From Pseudoalteromonas piscicida (GTDB lineage Bacteria > Pseudomonadota > Gammaproteobacteria > Enterobacterales > Alteromonadaceae): a stretch of DNA of 64,000 bases. The notes below the pieces were generated by a model. The model had not been told where the DNA came from. It made no database searches and saw only the letters and a program-made list of their open reading frames with translations. The position numbers were made by a program, and so were the translations under genes. Each line of letters opens with the position of its first letter. Position 1 is the stretch's first letter. The DNA is taken from positions 1,124,839 to 1,188,838 of the forward strand of contig NZ_CP021647.1 in assembly GCF_002208135.1 (NCBI RefSeq), in the 5' to 3' direction. This document shows positions 27,756-36,894 of this stretch, piece by piece.

Positions 27756-28595
27756 TTACTTCACGTAAAGGAGGTAATCTTCTACCTCACCGGAGTCTAC
27801 TTCTTTACATGCGTCATTGCTGCCACCTAAGTAATCCATGGTAACGCGCATTTTCGTCATGCCCTTTTTGGCGCCCGTTGGCGGTGTAATTTCTACCTGA
27901 GCTGCTTGCTCAGAAACACCAGCAAATAAGGTTTCTTTTGTATCGTTAAAGTCGCCATCTTGGTTCCAGTCAATAAACACGTGCCAGGTTTCTGGGTATG
28001 TTTCTGCACTACTAAACCCTGGGGTTAACGTTAACTGGTAGCTTCTATCTGCATATATTTTCGCAGTATCGCCAACATAGTTACTGTAAAAGGTGTTGCT
28101 ACTGGTGTTTTCAATATTTGAAAACTTAACCGATTTGATAAACTCATAGGCGCGTTCACGAGACTTCGTGGTGCAATAGTTTGGCATTGCAGGTGTAACC
28201 ATCACCGCGCTGATCCGATAATCTGACGGGATCTGTAAACAGGAAGTGTTTGGAGATTTACCCGCAAACCAGTTCTTCGGATTCGCATTATCTTCATCTC
28301 CAAAGGTGAGGTATTTCGCATCAGTCCTGAGGGTACTATTTTTGTATAGCATCACCTTTTTCAGATTTGCTATTTTCTCATCATTTGGAATAGGGGTAGT
28401 GGGATCAAAGATATTGTCAGAGACTTCTACCAATAACCCTGGATAGCACTTTTCCAACCATTGAAAGCGTCCTAACGCTTGCTGTGGCGTAAGTACATCT
28501 CGAGATTCAAATAAAGTCGTGTTTGCCTGTGCTGATGGTGCTATTGTGGCAGCGAACGAGGCTATTAATGTGCTGGTTAGCATGACTTTTAACAT
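27756..28595 (-). CDS. secreted GEVED-domain protein
   Basis: Start chosen at MLKVMLTSTL (AAGGA seven bases upstream, 11 bases after the preceding stop) rather than an ATG overlapping the neighbour. The 279-residue protein has a signal peptide ending PSAQA (24 residues). Its middle half is unrecognised, with Cys residues in SCLQIPSDY and NYCTTKS. The C-terminus is a GEVED domain: FIDWNQDGDFNDTKETLF, a calcium-like Asp/Asn loop, and the closing SGEVEDYLLYVK. GEVED domains are beta-sandwich modules of secreted proteins, and the operon's M4 protease carries two. It lies between two CDC-like genes, so it is probably a structural or accessory component of the same secreted system. Confidence 0.65.
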   Translation of the reverse strand: MLKVMLTSTLIASFAATIAPSAQANTTLFESRDVLTPQQALGRFQWLEKCYPGLLVEVSDNIFDPTTPIPNDEKIANLKKVMLYKNSTLRTDAKYLTFGDEDNANPKNWFAGKSPNTSCLQIPSDYRISAVMVTPAMPNYCTTKSRERAYEFIKSVKFSNIENTSSNTFYSNYVGDTAKIYADRSYQLTLTPGFSSAETYPETWHVFIDWNQDGDFNDTKETLFAGVSEQAAQVEITPPTGAKKGMTKMRVTMDYLGGSNDACKEVDSGEVEDYLLYVK

Positions 28596-28606
28596 AGTCT
28601 TATTCC

Positions 28607-29854
28607 TTATAATTCTAGCCATTTACGGTCATACTGATGAACGCGGCCACGAGTCTGTAGCTCTCTATCGCGACAGTAATTACCTATTGGATTACGCTTA
28701 CAATAATCAACGGCGTCTGCCAGAATAAATGAGTTAAAGAGTGCATTATCGCGAATAGTTTCTAATGCAGTTCGATGTGAGTTATTCAACTCACTGGCGT
28801 AGTAATTGAGTAGGTTATCGGCACGACGATTATCGAGTATTGCCTGCACCCAATCGTCACTCATGTTTTTGAGTGCCAATTTAGTCAGGATACTTTTAGC
28901 AGGATACACATCATCAGGTACTAAGGGCGATAGGCTTGGCCCTGAATCGGTATAACGTTGTGTTAAGACTCGGCCGACGTTGTATTTATCTAGGGTGTCA
29001 AACTGAGTGACGTAGTTAGTTTTGATGTAATCGATACTGTTTTTAAATACATCAAAGCATGGTGTTGGGTTTTCCATTGTACAGTTGACGAGCTGATTTG
29101 GGATCACTTTCAAGAGCTCTGTCGGGTCACCACCAAGTTGTAGCGCAGAAACCGTAATCTTGATGTTACGTTTGACGTTTTCGTCTACTTTTTGCAGTTT
29201 ACCACTGACACTGACTTTACCAGCCCAGTCTACACCTAGCTGACCACCCCATTTGACTTTGTCTTCGTCATTTTTATATTGGAACTTGAGGTTGATCATA
29301 ACTTGAGAGCCGTACTCAATCGCTGATACAAACTCATTACCAATATTATTGAATTTATCTCCAGGGTTAGCATTGACCAAATCAAGCGCAGCTTGTGTAG
29401 GTTTAAACCCGGTTTGAGGATCCGCAACTAACAGCCGTTTTTTTGGTTTTAATGAAAGAAATAGAGTGTACGTACCGGTGTAGTTATCTGCGGCGTTTTG
29501 TTTTGCATAGCTTGCACCAACACCCACTTTTATGACAGGAACATCAAGTGCAGCGCCTAAGTTACCATCTAGCATGCTAGATAGTTGGCTATAGCTCATA
29601 TCTACACCGACGACAAAATCCATTTCGGTATTGCCATAGGTTTCATCAACTCGGCCAAGCACACTTTGCAGTGCATAAAAACCTTCTTTTTCACTATGGT
29701 AAGCAGTACCGAGTGTCACTGAGTCTAAATCAGAGTTATTTGCTTGGGTAGTGAACTCTGGATTAGCAATTTGATCAGCAGTAGCTGAAAAACTGCAGGC
29801 AAAAAGTCCCATTACCCCCATGGCACGTGCCAATGGAGAATATATAAATTTCAT
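28607..29854 (-). CDS. secreted CDC/MACPF-like protein
   Basis: The 415-residue protein has a signal peptide ending FSATA (residue 26) and AAGGAA before the ATG. It is a clear homologue of the 502-residue protein two genes downstream. Both share LGTAYHSEKEGFYALQSV, DVPVIKVGVGASYAK, YTLFLSLKPKKR, FVSAIEYGSQVMINLKFQY (175-193), GGQLGV, ITVSALQLGGDP (233-244), PCFDVFKNSIDYIK and the final Cys pair (YCKRNPIGNYC). It lacks the extra C-terminal domain, so the pair looks like short and long forms of one family, reminiscent of binary CDC-like pore formers in which two lengths co-assemble. Pore formation has not been shown; the assignment depends on motif order and needs structure prediction. Confidence 0.5.
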   Translation of the reverse strand: MKFIYSPLARAMGVMGLFACSFSATADQIANPEFTTQANNSDLDSVTLGTAYHSEKEGFYALQSVLGRVDETYGNTEMDFVVGVDMSYSQLSSMLDGNLGAALDVPVIKVGVGASYAKQNAADNYTGTYTLFLSLKPKKRLLVADPQTGFKPTQAALDLVNANPGDKFNNIGNEFVSAIEYGSQVMINLKFQYKNDEDKVKWGGQLGVDWAGKVSVSGKLQKVDENVKRNIKITVSALQLGGDPTELLKVIPNQLVNCTMENPTPCFDVFKNSIDYIKTNYVTQFDTLDKYNVGRVLTQRYTDSGPSLSPLVPDDVYPAKSILTKLALKNMSDDWVQAILDNRRADNLLNYYASELNNSHRTALETIRDNALFNSFILADAVDYCKRNPIGNYCRDRELQTRGRVHQYDRKWLEL

Positions 29855-29910
29855 GTTGAATTCCTTACTGAGAAGTATGGCCCCTCAATAGGAGAGGCCA
29901 GAAGCAGCGA

Positions 29911-31857
29911 TTAGTTCAGGCTGTTGATGTAGTCTGTTTTCCACTTTTCAGGAAGACGTTGGAGGATCTCTTCTTCTGACATGCGTACGTCCTGATCTTT
30001 GTAGTTAAACTCATCTTGTGTAGCAAGATCGCCTACCGCCATACCATTGGCAAACATGGCAAAGTTACGTGACTCAGCTAGTTTAGAATCTGCTGTTGGA
30101 GCAAGTTTTAGGTTATAAATCTTGTCGCGATACTTCTCTTTAGTCACGCTTGTTACCAGCACCGATCCATTCTCAGTTAAGATACGATCGCCAACTTTTA
30201 GCTCTTTCGCCCAAATAATTCCTTTATTTGAGGTCGAAATTGGGTGAGTCTCGGTAGTTAAGATATCAGAGCCATCTGCGCCTTTTACGCGATACATCTT
30301 GATAGCTTCAATACCAACTGACACATCAATAACTTGCATAGGTTCTTTAACTTGGGTATTCGAAGCAAGTGCACCTAAAACCAAATCGCCTTTTGCAATG
30401 TCTTCAATAGCACGTTGCTTACCATCGGCCATGGTGATCATTGTGCCTGTAGCTAGACAGCTATAACCTAACTTCATCATAGGTAATACTTCACTATAGA
30501 AGTTACCAAAACGCGTTGATGTTTCTGACGTTAGTGAAACTTGGAATGCAACGGCACCACCACGTCCTTTCTTAAAGTACGGATAACCTTTAACAGCAAA
30601 GGTCATATACCAGTTTGCTTCAGCGATATTTGAGAATAGTTTGGCATTACCAAAACGGCCTTCCGAGCGTGGAATATTCCAACGGATAATCGACTCTTGA
30701 TTTACCGTATCAACTTCAAACTCTAAATAATCAGAAAATTGCTTAACTGCATTTTCAAGGCCCTTATAGCTTTGTTTTGTCGCGCCACCATAGATACCTT
30801 CTTGTAGATAGATATTTGTTGGTTCATCAATACCGTTTGGCAAATCGCCTACAGTTGGATAGATCTCAGTGATCTCGTGAGGAACTCGTAGTTCGCCGTT
30901 GAATGGGATATTTACATTAGTAATTTCATTCGGTTCGCGGTATTGATCTGCTGCGTAGTCACAGTCAGTGTGACTGCGGTTTAAACAGATTTTAATAACC
31001 GCGTCGTTGTTTTTATCGATAGGTGCAGTCGCATTGTATTTCGGACGTGTGTCCAATGATGAGCTGATCCCTACGTTAAGTGCAGAAGCCTCACCTTTTG
31101 CCGCTGGCAAAGCTGAGCCATAAAGCGCTTCAAAGTGTTCCCACGAAAATGGATATTCAGTGTACTTCATCGTCGTACTGATAGTGCCATCTTCTTGCTC
31201 TAGTTCAACGTATGAACTTGCGTAAATGGTATCTAGGTTGGGAAAGTTTGCTTTCAACGACTTCAGGGAAATAGTCGAAGTTGCAAGTGTGTCTTTACCA
31301 TCTAGTACATTAAATGTAGAACCTAAAGGCGCAAGCTGATTACCATTTGCATCTTCTAACAACAAGTCGATGTAGGTCGCCTTTGTACCACCAAAGCGTG
31401 AGCTTTTTGCACGTACAATGAGATAAGGCTCGTTTGTATCAGACGAAATAGCTAAGTTCATATCCAAGAAGAAATGTGCTTCTTTAATGATATCCACTTC
31501 AGTTTCACTAACTGGCGGCACTTCAGAGGTGGTCATATTCATTTTGGCTGATAAGTGCTGTCCTTTTGCTACATCTAGCGTTTTGTGTAGCTGTGGGAAC
31601 TCGCTCTCAATACGGTTTGCTTTGATTAAGCGTGACTTAGCCAATTGATAGTGCTGCGGATTGGACATATCGAGTTTACGGATCCCGAATTGGTCTGGCT
31701 GAGTTACTGCAATACCCTGGGTTGCAGCAGGCCCAGACTTCTGTTTCGACGCCGTGGTAGTTGGTTGTTCATTAACACTGTTGCTAGCAGCAACCGCATT
31801 GCTGACTGCTAACGCGATTGCAAGCGGCATGAGCACCTTTTTGTTTAGTTTTTTCAT
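29911..31857 (-). CDS. secreted protein with C-terminal Hint (self-splicing/autoprocessing) domain
   Basis: The 648-residue protein has a signal peptide (AVAA, about residue 24), an unrecognised beta-rich domain (about 120-465) with a Cys pair (CLNRSHTDC), then a Hint domain. Block A is CLATGTMITMADGKQRAI (Cys467 as nucleophile), KGDLVLG follows, block B is TETHPIST (Thr535, His538), and the final segment is KVGDRIL...NFAMFANGMAVGDL. There is no C-terminal HN plus extein, so it would cleave or ligate at Cys467 like Hedgehog-type or polymorphic-toxin Hint domains rather than splice. A 37-residue charged tail follows. Ten bases separate it from the M4 protease gene. Confidence 0.8.
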   Translation of the reverse strand: MKKLNKKVLMPLAIALAVSNAVAASNSVNEQPTTTASKQKSGPAATQGIAVTQPDQFGIRKLDMSNPQHYQLAKSRLIKANRIESEFPQLHKTLDVAKGQHLSAKMNMTTSEVPPVSETEVDIIKEAHFFLDMNLAISSDTNEPYLIVRAKSSRFGGTKATYIDLLLEDANGNQLAPLGSTFNVLDGKDTLATSTISLKSLKANFPNLDTIYASSYVELEQEDGTISTTMKYTEYPFSWEHFEALYGSALPAAKGEASALNVGISSSLDTRPKYNATAPIDKNNDAVIKICLNRSHTDCDYAADQYREPNEITNVNIPFNGELRVPHEITEIYPTVGDLPNGIDEPTNIYLQEGIYGGATKQSYKGLENAVKQFSDYLEFEVDTVNQESIIRWNIPRSEGRFGNAKLFSNIAEANWYMTFAVKGYPYFKKGRGGAVAFQVSLTSETSTRFGNFYSEVLPMMKLGYSCLATGTMITMADGKQRAIEDIAKGDLVLGALASNTQVKEPMQVIDVSVGIEAIKMYRVKGADGSDILTTETHPISTSNKGIIWAKELKVGDRILTENGSVLVTSVTKEKYRDKIYNLKLAPTADSKLAESRNFAMFANGMAVGDLATQDEFNYKDQDVRMSEEEILQRLPEKWKTDYINSLN

Positions 31858-31867
31858 TTTATTTTCC

Positions 31868-34800
31868 TTAATTCTTATAGATTTCTACAAGGTAGTCTTC
31901 AATTTCTCCGCTCCCCGAGGTCGCGGCACTGCTATAGTCAGAGCAAGGATCGATACTATTTACTCTGCTAAATCCGTAATACTGCAAAATTCTCATTCGA
32001 GTCGTTGTGACAGGTTGTGACAGCTTATTGCTTGGAATGCTAAATTCCCCCTCAACATAGCCTTTACCGTAGTCTTGGTTAGTTTGGTCAAAATCCATGA
32101 CCAGCAACTCTGATTTGTTGTTTCTCCAATCGCCATCGCCAAATTGACCGTCGCCGTTTAAATCTATCCAGATGTGGTAGTTTTCAGCGAAGGCTTCATT
32201 GCCTGCATAACCTGCCTCAATACGATAAGTATTATTCTGCGTGGCATAGAGCTTAATTGGATTGTTAGGATTAACGACACCAGGTTGCTGTGCATTGCTA
32301 AATGGACCATCTTGATTGAAAGTCACGTTACTGATGTGTTCATAATCGGTCAGACCTACAGCCGTGCAATATTCAACAGGTTGTGTTGATTTAAGCTCTA
32401 GCAGCATATTTTTGGTACCTGTAACTCGGCTTCCCCAATCATCCCAAATAGGTTTGTTGTAACTAATAGTAAGGCTTGCGCTAAAGTTACCAGCGGCTTG
32501 ATAGGTGTGTTCGGTGTCTTGGCCAAAATCACCAGTTTGCGTAAGTGTTGAGCCATCTCCAAAGTTCCATTCCAATGTTACATCTGGGTATCTTGAAGCA
32601 TTATCAGGTTTTGTGGTGGTATTACTGAAGCTGACCTTAAACGTACCGTCTGCTTGTTCGCTTACCGTGTAGCTCACATCAGGCGTAAAGCTCGTCTCAC
32701 CAATTTTCACTGTTTCAGTGGTAGATTGTGTGCCATCAGCATGATTAATTGTGAGTGTGATCGTGTACTCGCCATCGGCTTGATAGGTGTGCTGAGTGTC
32801 TCTTACCGAGGACGTGACACCATCTCCAAATTGCCACTGTATTGTGCTACCTTTAGGGATAACACTCTGATTTGTATCTACATAAACAGTACTACCGGAT
32901 TTACGAGGTGTGAATCTTGCCGTGATAGTGGTGTTGAACTGAACTTGTTTGTTCCAGCTTCCAATTACCTTGTTGAATCTGTCATATGCTTTTAGCTCGA
33001 CCGCATAGTTGCCAGATTGCGCATATTGGTGAATAGGCGACTTTTCACTACTGGTTGTGCCATCGCCAAATTTCCAATGCCAACGTTTAACACGTGCATC
33101 GACAGTATTGTTTTCAAAGCTAATCTGATTGACACCTTGGTTTGTGCTGATCCTTAAATCAACAGGATCTGTGTTTTCAATGAGCTTCACTGTGTAGTCT
33201 TCAACTTCGCCCCAAGACATGTCGTCACACGCGGATTTCACTAGACCAAATGACACCATAGTTCGAAGGCGGTAGCTTTGGTTTAGCTCACCACTCAATG
33301 AGATCTCGCCAGTCAATTGCGTTTTACTGCTGCCAAAAAGTGCGAGTTCTTCCGTCTTATGAAATAAGCCATCATTATCTTTGTCTAACCAGACATAAAA
33401 GTTCTTTGTCTTGTCTTGAGTATCTGGATGGGGGGCTGCGGTTAGCGTTACATTGAGTGCTTTACCATCCTTAACTTCGACTACATCATGTGAGTAGTCG
33501 CTATAATTGCTTGATGTAGAATCGTTTTTGTAGCTGTTCAACGAAACTGATGATAAGTAGTACTTGCTATGATTGATGCCTTGCGCGGGGCAATAGTCGT
33601 CAAAAACTTCAATAGGCAGCATAAAAGTATCTGACTGACCAGAGGGGGCGATGGCGGTCAGTTCAACATTGTATTCGCCCGCAGTAGTATAGTTGTGTGT
33701 GGGCTCAAAGGCGCTACTTTGTGCACTTCCATCACCAAAATTCCACTGCCATTGCCAGCCTTCGCTGTTACTAGCCGAAACTTGCTGGCCGTCACGGCGA
33801 GTTAAGTTTTTAAAGTCAAAAGCTAAGAATTGACGATCAAAGCCAAGTTCACTCTCGAGTCCACGGTCGACCTTCAGACCTATACCGACTTGTGCAAATG
33901 CCTTACGAACGTGGTTTTGTAATTCAGTGACTTGCCAGTTGCTTCCATCTTGCTTTTTGACCCCATCATGGATCAGCTGATCAGTCACCGTGTCGGTTTG
34001 TCGCATGACACAATCAGCACCAGTAAGATAAGTACTATTGCTGGTCCAGCAGTTTTTATTTGCGTTAGCAAACAAGATAAAGGCGTACTTTGTATTCCAC
34101 GGTGAGGTTTCGTTGTCTAGATCAGCAGTAGTGAGGTAATAAAAAGCTTTGTTAAATACGCCTGCGCCATGGTGAGAAGTGACTGAGTCGTCATAGTCCT
34201 CAACATGATCAATTGAATTTCCATCTAGCGTAGGAGTTTTGAAATAACGTAGTGCATCATCAAGGCGGAACGTTTCGTGATTACTTTTCCAATCATTCGT
34301 CCCTGAGTAGAAAAATTCAGCTGCTTCACCCGCCATATCAGAAAAGGCTTCGTTAATGGCACGAGCTTGACCTGTCAGCATTGATTTTGGCGTATTTGAG
34401 CCATATTCTTCGGTAAATCCGTGAGCGATTTCATGGGCAACGACATCCAACGAAACCATAGGGTAGAAGAGGTAGTCACCATCACCAAAATAGACCTCGC
34501 CGTTTTCATAAAATGCCTGATCCATGTTCAGACCATAATGGACATTTTGAATTATCTTTTTATTAAAGTAGGGCTTATGTCCAAGATACGCCTCGAACAT
34601 CAAACTCGCTGTTTGTCCATGATGATGGGCATCATTTAAAGCAGAGCGAGCACCATGATATTCTTTATAATCATTACGAGTTGAATCTGAGCAGTTATAG
34701 CTATATGGCGTATTAACTTGTGCGGTGCCGTGATTGTAGTTTCTGGTCTCTACGTTTTTTGCATCAAATAAGCAGTTAGTCTGCTGAGCGTCTGTTTCCA

Positions 34801-35545
34801 TCGCTACAACAAAGGTCTTTGGTGGGTAAGAAACATAATCTGCTTGTTGGTAATCTGGACGTGAAACCTTATCATTGCCAGATGGACCGCTTCCGCCCTC
34901 ATACACAACCCGCTGCAACACATCGGTTTGGCTGATAAGCTCGTTTGTTGTTAAGTCTACAAAAGAGAGGATCCTTTGAGGCTTAAAAGGACCTGATTTA
35001 AAATCAGTGAAAAAAGCAAGTTTGGCTGCGTGTCGGGCTTTACCATGCGCATCGATATAAATGACTTCTTCTGCTGATGCACGTCTAAAAACTCTAGGAC
35101 GTTCACTGGTAAACTGAGAAATAATAGAGTCTAGCGTCGCGCTAAGTTGTTCTTCTGTAACAGGAGTTAGCGTGGGTATATCTTTAGCGACGTTAACAAT
35201 GAGATCACCATAAACTTGTTCAACGACTCCATTCTCGTCTGTCAGCACAACAAGGTCATGATTCCAGATAGGAATATTGTGGTACTTTTGAGTTATGGTA
35301 TGGCTTTGCTTGGTTTGACCTACTTGGCTTTGATGAAAGGTAAGCGTATGGCCTGTGTATTGCGCTGTAAATGCTTTAAGCGCAAGTAGATAGTTTTGAT
35401 TAGAATCATCACTAAATGTGGATTGTTTTTGTTGTAAAGTAGGCGCGATTTTCTGCGTGTCATTGAATAAGGAGACACGTTCTGCGCCGTGACAATGCAT
35501 ACTTATTGCAGATGCTAAAACGCATAGAGACTTTAACCCTTGCAT
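31868..35545 (-). CDS. M4 metalloprotease with PKD and GEVED modules
   Basis: Start chosen at MQGLKSLCVLASAIS (GGAG five bases upstream, signal peptide), not the ATG 39 codons earlier. The 1225-residue protein has an FTP/PepSY propeptide (about 20-210) and an M4 domain with HEIAH (His371, Glu372, His375) and third ligand Glu399 in NEAFSDMAGE. PKD domains follow (WNFGDGSAQSS, WKFGDGTTSS, WQFGDGVTSS, WNFGDGSTLT), alternating with two GEVED domains (WGEVEDYTVKL and GSGEIEDYLVEIYKN at the C-terminus). No chitin-binding module is present, unlike the M4 protease at 16350. First gene of the six-gene operon, it is a good candidate to activate the co-encoded pore-former-like proteins or the Hint protein. 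Confidence 0.9.
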   Translation of the reverse strand: MQGLKSLCVLASAISMHCHGAERVSLFNDTQKIAPTLQQKQSTFSDDSNQNYLLALKAFTAQYTGHTLTFHQSQVGQTKQSHTITQKYHNIPIWNHDLVVLTDENGVVEQVYGDLIVNVAKDIPTLTPVTEEQLSATLDSIISQFTSERPRVFRRASAEEVIYIDAHGKARHAAKLAFFTDFKSGPFKPQRILSFVDLTTNELISQTDVLQRVVYEGGSGPSGNDKVSRPDYQQADYVSYPPKTFVVAMETDAQQTNCLFDAKNVETRNYNHGTAQVNTPYSYNCSDSTRNDYKEYHGARSALNDAHHHGQTASLMFEAYLGHKPYFNKKIIQNVHYGLNMDQAFYENGEVYFGDGDYLFYPMVSLDVVAHEIAHGFTEEYGSNTPKSMLTGQARAINEAFSDMAGEAAEFFYSGTNDWKSNHETFRLDDALRYFKTPTLDGNSIDHVEDYDDSVTSHHGAGVFNKAFYYLTTADLDNETSPWNTKYAFILFANANKNCWTSNSTYLTGADCVMRQTDTVTDQLIHDGVKKQDGSNWQVTELQNHVRKAFAQVGIGLKVDRGLESELGFDRQFLAFDFKNLTRRDGQQVSASNSEGWQWQWNFGDGSAQSSAFEPTHNYTTAGEYNVELTAIAPSGQSDTFMLPIEVFDDYCPAQGINHSKYYLSSVSLNSYKNDSTSSNYSDYSHDVVEVKDGKALNVTLTAAPHPDTQDKTKNFYVWLDKDNDGLFHKTEELALFGSSKTQLTGEISLSGELNQSYRLRTMVSFGLVKSACDDMSWGEVEDYTVKLIENTDPVDLRISTNQGVNQISFENNTVDARVKRWHWKFGDGTTSSEKSPIHQYAQSGNYAVELKAYDRFNKVIGSWNKQVQFNTTITARFTPRKSGSTVYVDTNQSVIPKGSTIQWQFGDGVTSSVRDTQHTYQADGEYTITLTINHADGTQSTTETVKIGETSFTPDVSYTVSEQADGTFKVSFSNTTTKPDNASRYPDVTLEWNFGDGSTLTQTGDFGQDTEHTYQAAGNFSASLTISYNKPIWDDWGSRVTGTKNMLLELKSTQPVEYCTAVGLTDYEHISNVTFNQDGPFSNAQQPGVVNPNNPIKLYATQNNTYRIEAGYAGNEAFAENYHIWIDLNGDGQFGDGDWRNNKSELLVMDFDQTNQDYGKGYVEGEFSIPSNKLSQPVTTTRMRILQYYGFSRVNSIDPCSDYSSAATSGSGEIEDYLVEIYKN

Positions 35546-36005
35546 GTTAACTCCATAATTATTTTGAAGATTCCTTCCCACTAAAACGCGATGACTCAAT
35601 ACATGAGATAAACGAGCGAATGAGTGCGGCTGATTATTAGTGCTATTACTTTGAGCACACACTCTAAGGTAATAAAGAATTTCAAATAAATAAATAACAA
35701 AAAATAAACAAAATAATAACCTTATGTTTCCGTTGGAAATTTAGAGAGAAGTTTTAGTCTTTGTTATTTTTAACTAACTAATTATTATTGTTGAATAAAT
35801 CTAAACTTTTTGAGAGTTGAGGAAAAATAAAGAAGCGCTCAAACGTTAGGGAAAATAGTCATCATTTTGTAATTTAAAGTGAATTTAAAAGTTAACGCGT
35901 TGACTGCCAGTTTCTTTATTGGGAACTTTTTTGCAATATTGATGAAATAAAATGAATAAGAAGCGTCATTTTGGGTTGGTTGATTAAAGAGGGAATTGTT
36001 CTGGT
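35546..36005. other. AT-rich promoter region of the six-gene secreted operon
   Basis: About 460 bases of AT-rich sequence with several T/A tracts and no gene. The operon promoter should lie here. No operator could be assigned with confidence. Confidence 0.4.
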
Positions 36006-36042
36006 AAAAAGTACCTAGCTGCTTTGCGAAAACTAGGTACTT
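36006..36042 (-). terminator. rho-independent terminator after the small lipoprotein gene
   Basis: Reading the reverse strand, AAGTACCTAG (36042-36033) pairs with CTAGGTACTT (36018-36009) across a 14-base loop and runs into TTTTT. It ends the lipoprotein transcript before the M4 protease operon begins, so that gene is a separate unit. Confidence 0.8.
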
Positions 36043-36052
36043 ATTGTGACTC

Positions 36053-36589
36053 TTATTGGACGGTTACATTAATATAGTTAGTAACAAAGGGAGAAATTTC
36101 AATGGTTCCTGTCGCGTAGACATCTTTACCCACATCTTCACCTTCAATTTTTATATAGTACTGCCCAGCGGGGATAACAATATCAGTGTAGTAATGCGTA
36201 CCAAAGTGAATTGAATCGCCTTTTATTAACCAGCCCTCAGGTGAAACTTCATACAAATAGCCTTCGCACTTTATTTTGCCGATCCGCGGGTGTTTGCATT
36301 CGTTAAATTTAAGTCTGGTTTTACCTTCTGGGTTCTTTGCCGTTTTCACAAATGCCAATGAGCCATAATCTCGAGCAGTTTTTGTCGCTTGGTGAGGCCA
36401 TACCTTTTCTTTTTTGATTGAATAATCATTGCTAGAGCCACTACCCGTTGCTGAAACCACAGTGCTTGAGCCGCCAAAAATACCGTTGATGGCACCGTCA
36501 ACACCGTCGTTAACTACGCGATTGATATCATTACTTTTACATGCGGTGAGAGAGATAAGTGAAAGTGCGATAAGCGTTACTTTTTTCAT
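36053..36589 (-). CDS. small secreted lipoprotein of unknown function
   Basis: Start set at MKKVTLIALSLISLTAC (AAGGA upstream); an ATG 11 codons earlier lacks a site. The 178-residue protein has lipobox LTAC (Cys17), a Gly/Ser-rich stretch (GIFGGSSTVVSATGSGSS), then a beta-rich domain with a Cys pair (NECKHPRIGKIKC) and a repeated strand pattern ending FVTNYINVTVQ. No family is recognised. It is monocistronic and lies between the MacB-like ABC operon and the pore-former-like operon, all on the same strand. Confidence 0.65.
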   Translation of the reverse strand: MKKVTLIALSLISLTACKSNDINRVVNDGVDGAINGIFGGSSTVVSATGSGSSNDYSIKKEKVWPHQATKTARDYGSLAFVKTAKNPEGKTRLKFNECKHPRIGKIKCEGYLYEVSPEGWLIKGDSIHFGTHYYTDIVIPAGQYYIKIEGEDVGKDVYATGTIEISPFVTNYINVTVQ

Positions 36590-36863
36590 TATTTGTCCTT
36601 GAAGTTCCATTCGCATCAGCATTTTTACTTAGTGTTACTGTTTTCTTCAACGCTTAGTAAGTAACATATTCAAAGATTTACTAAGCAGTAAAACTAACAC
36701 AAAGCAATACGAGCATTCTTTGCTCATACAATGCTTCCAGTTATTTTTGAGTTAAATCGCATAAAAGTTTACCTTGTGGCGAAAAAAAGTCCAACAAAAA
36801 GCATGCAAATTAATGACTTTAGTCATAGAGCTGCAGGCGAAGAAACGGGTTATATGTGAGATA

Positions 36864-36886
36864 AAGGAGCAGCGGTAGTGCTCCTT
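36864..36886 (-). terminator. terminator after the MacB-like ABC operon
   Basis: AAGGAGCA (36864-36871) pairs with TGCTCCTT (36879-36886) just past the permease stop. On the reverse strand a short T-rich tail follows. Confidence 0.55.
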
Positions 36887-36894
36887 CTTGTTGG

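Noticed and set aside
26236..29854. Assignment as classical cholesterol-dependent cytolysins
   Set aside because: The tryptophan-rich undecapeptide and the membrane-binding C-terminal domain are absent; only a broader CDC/MACPF-like fold is proposed.
35546..35662. Longer N-terminus for the M4-PKD-GEVED protease
   Set aside because: The extra 39 residues precede a good signal peptide and the ATG at 35545 has a proper GGAG site.
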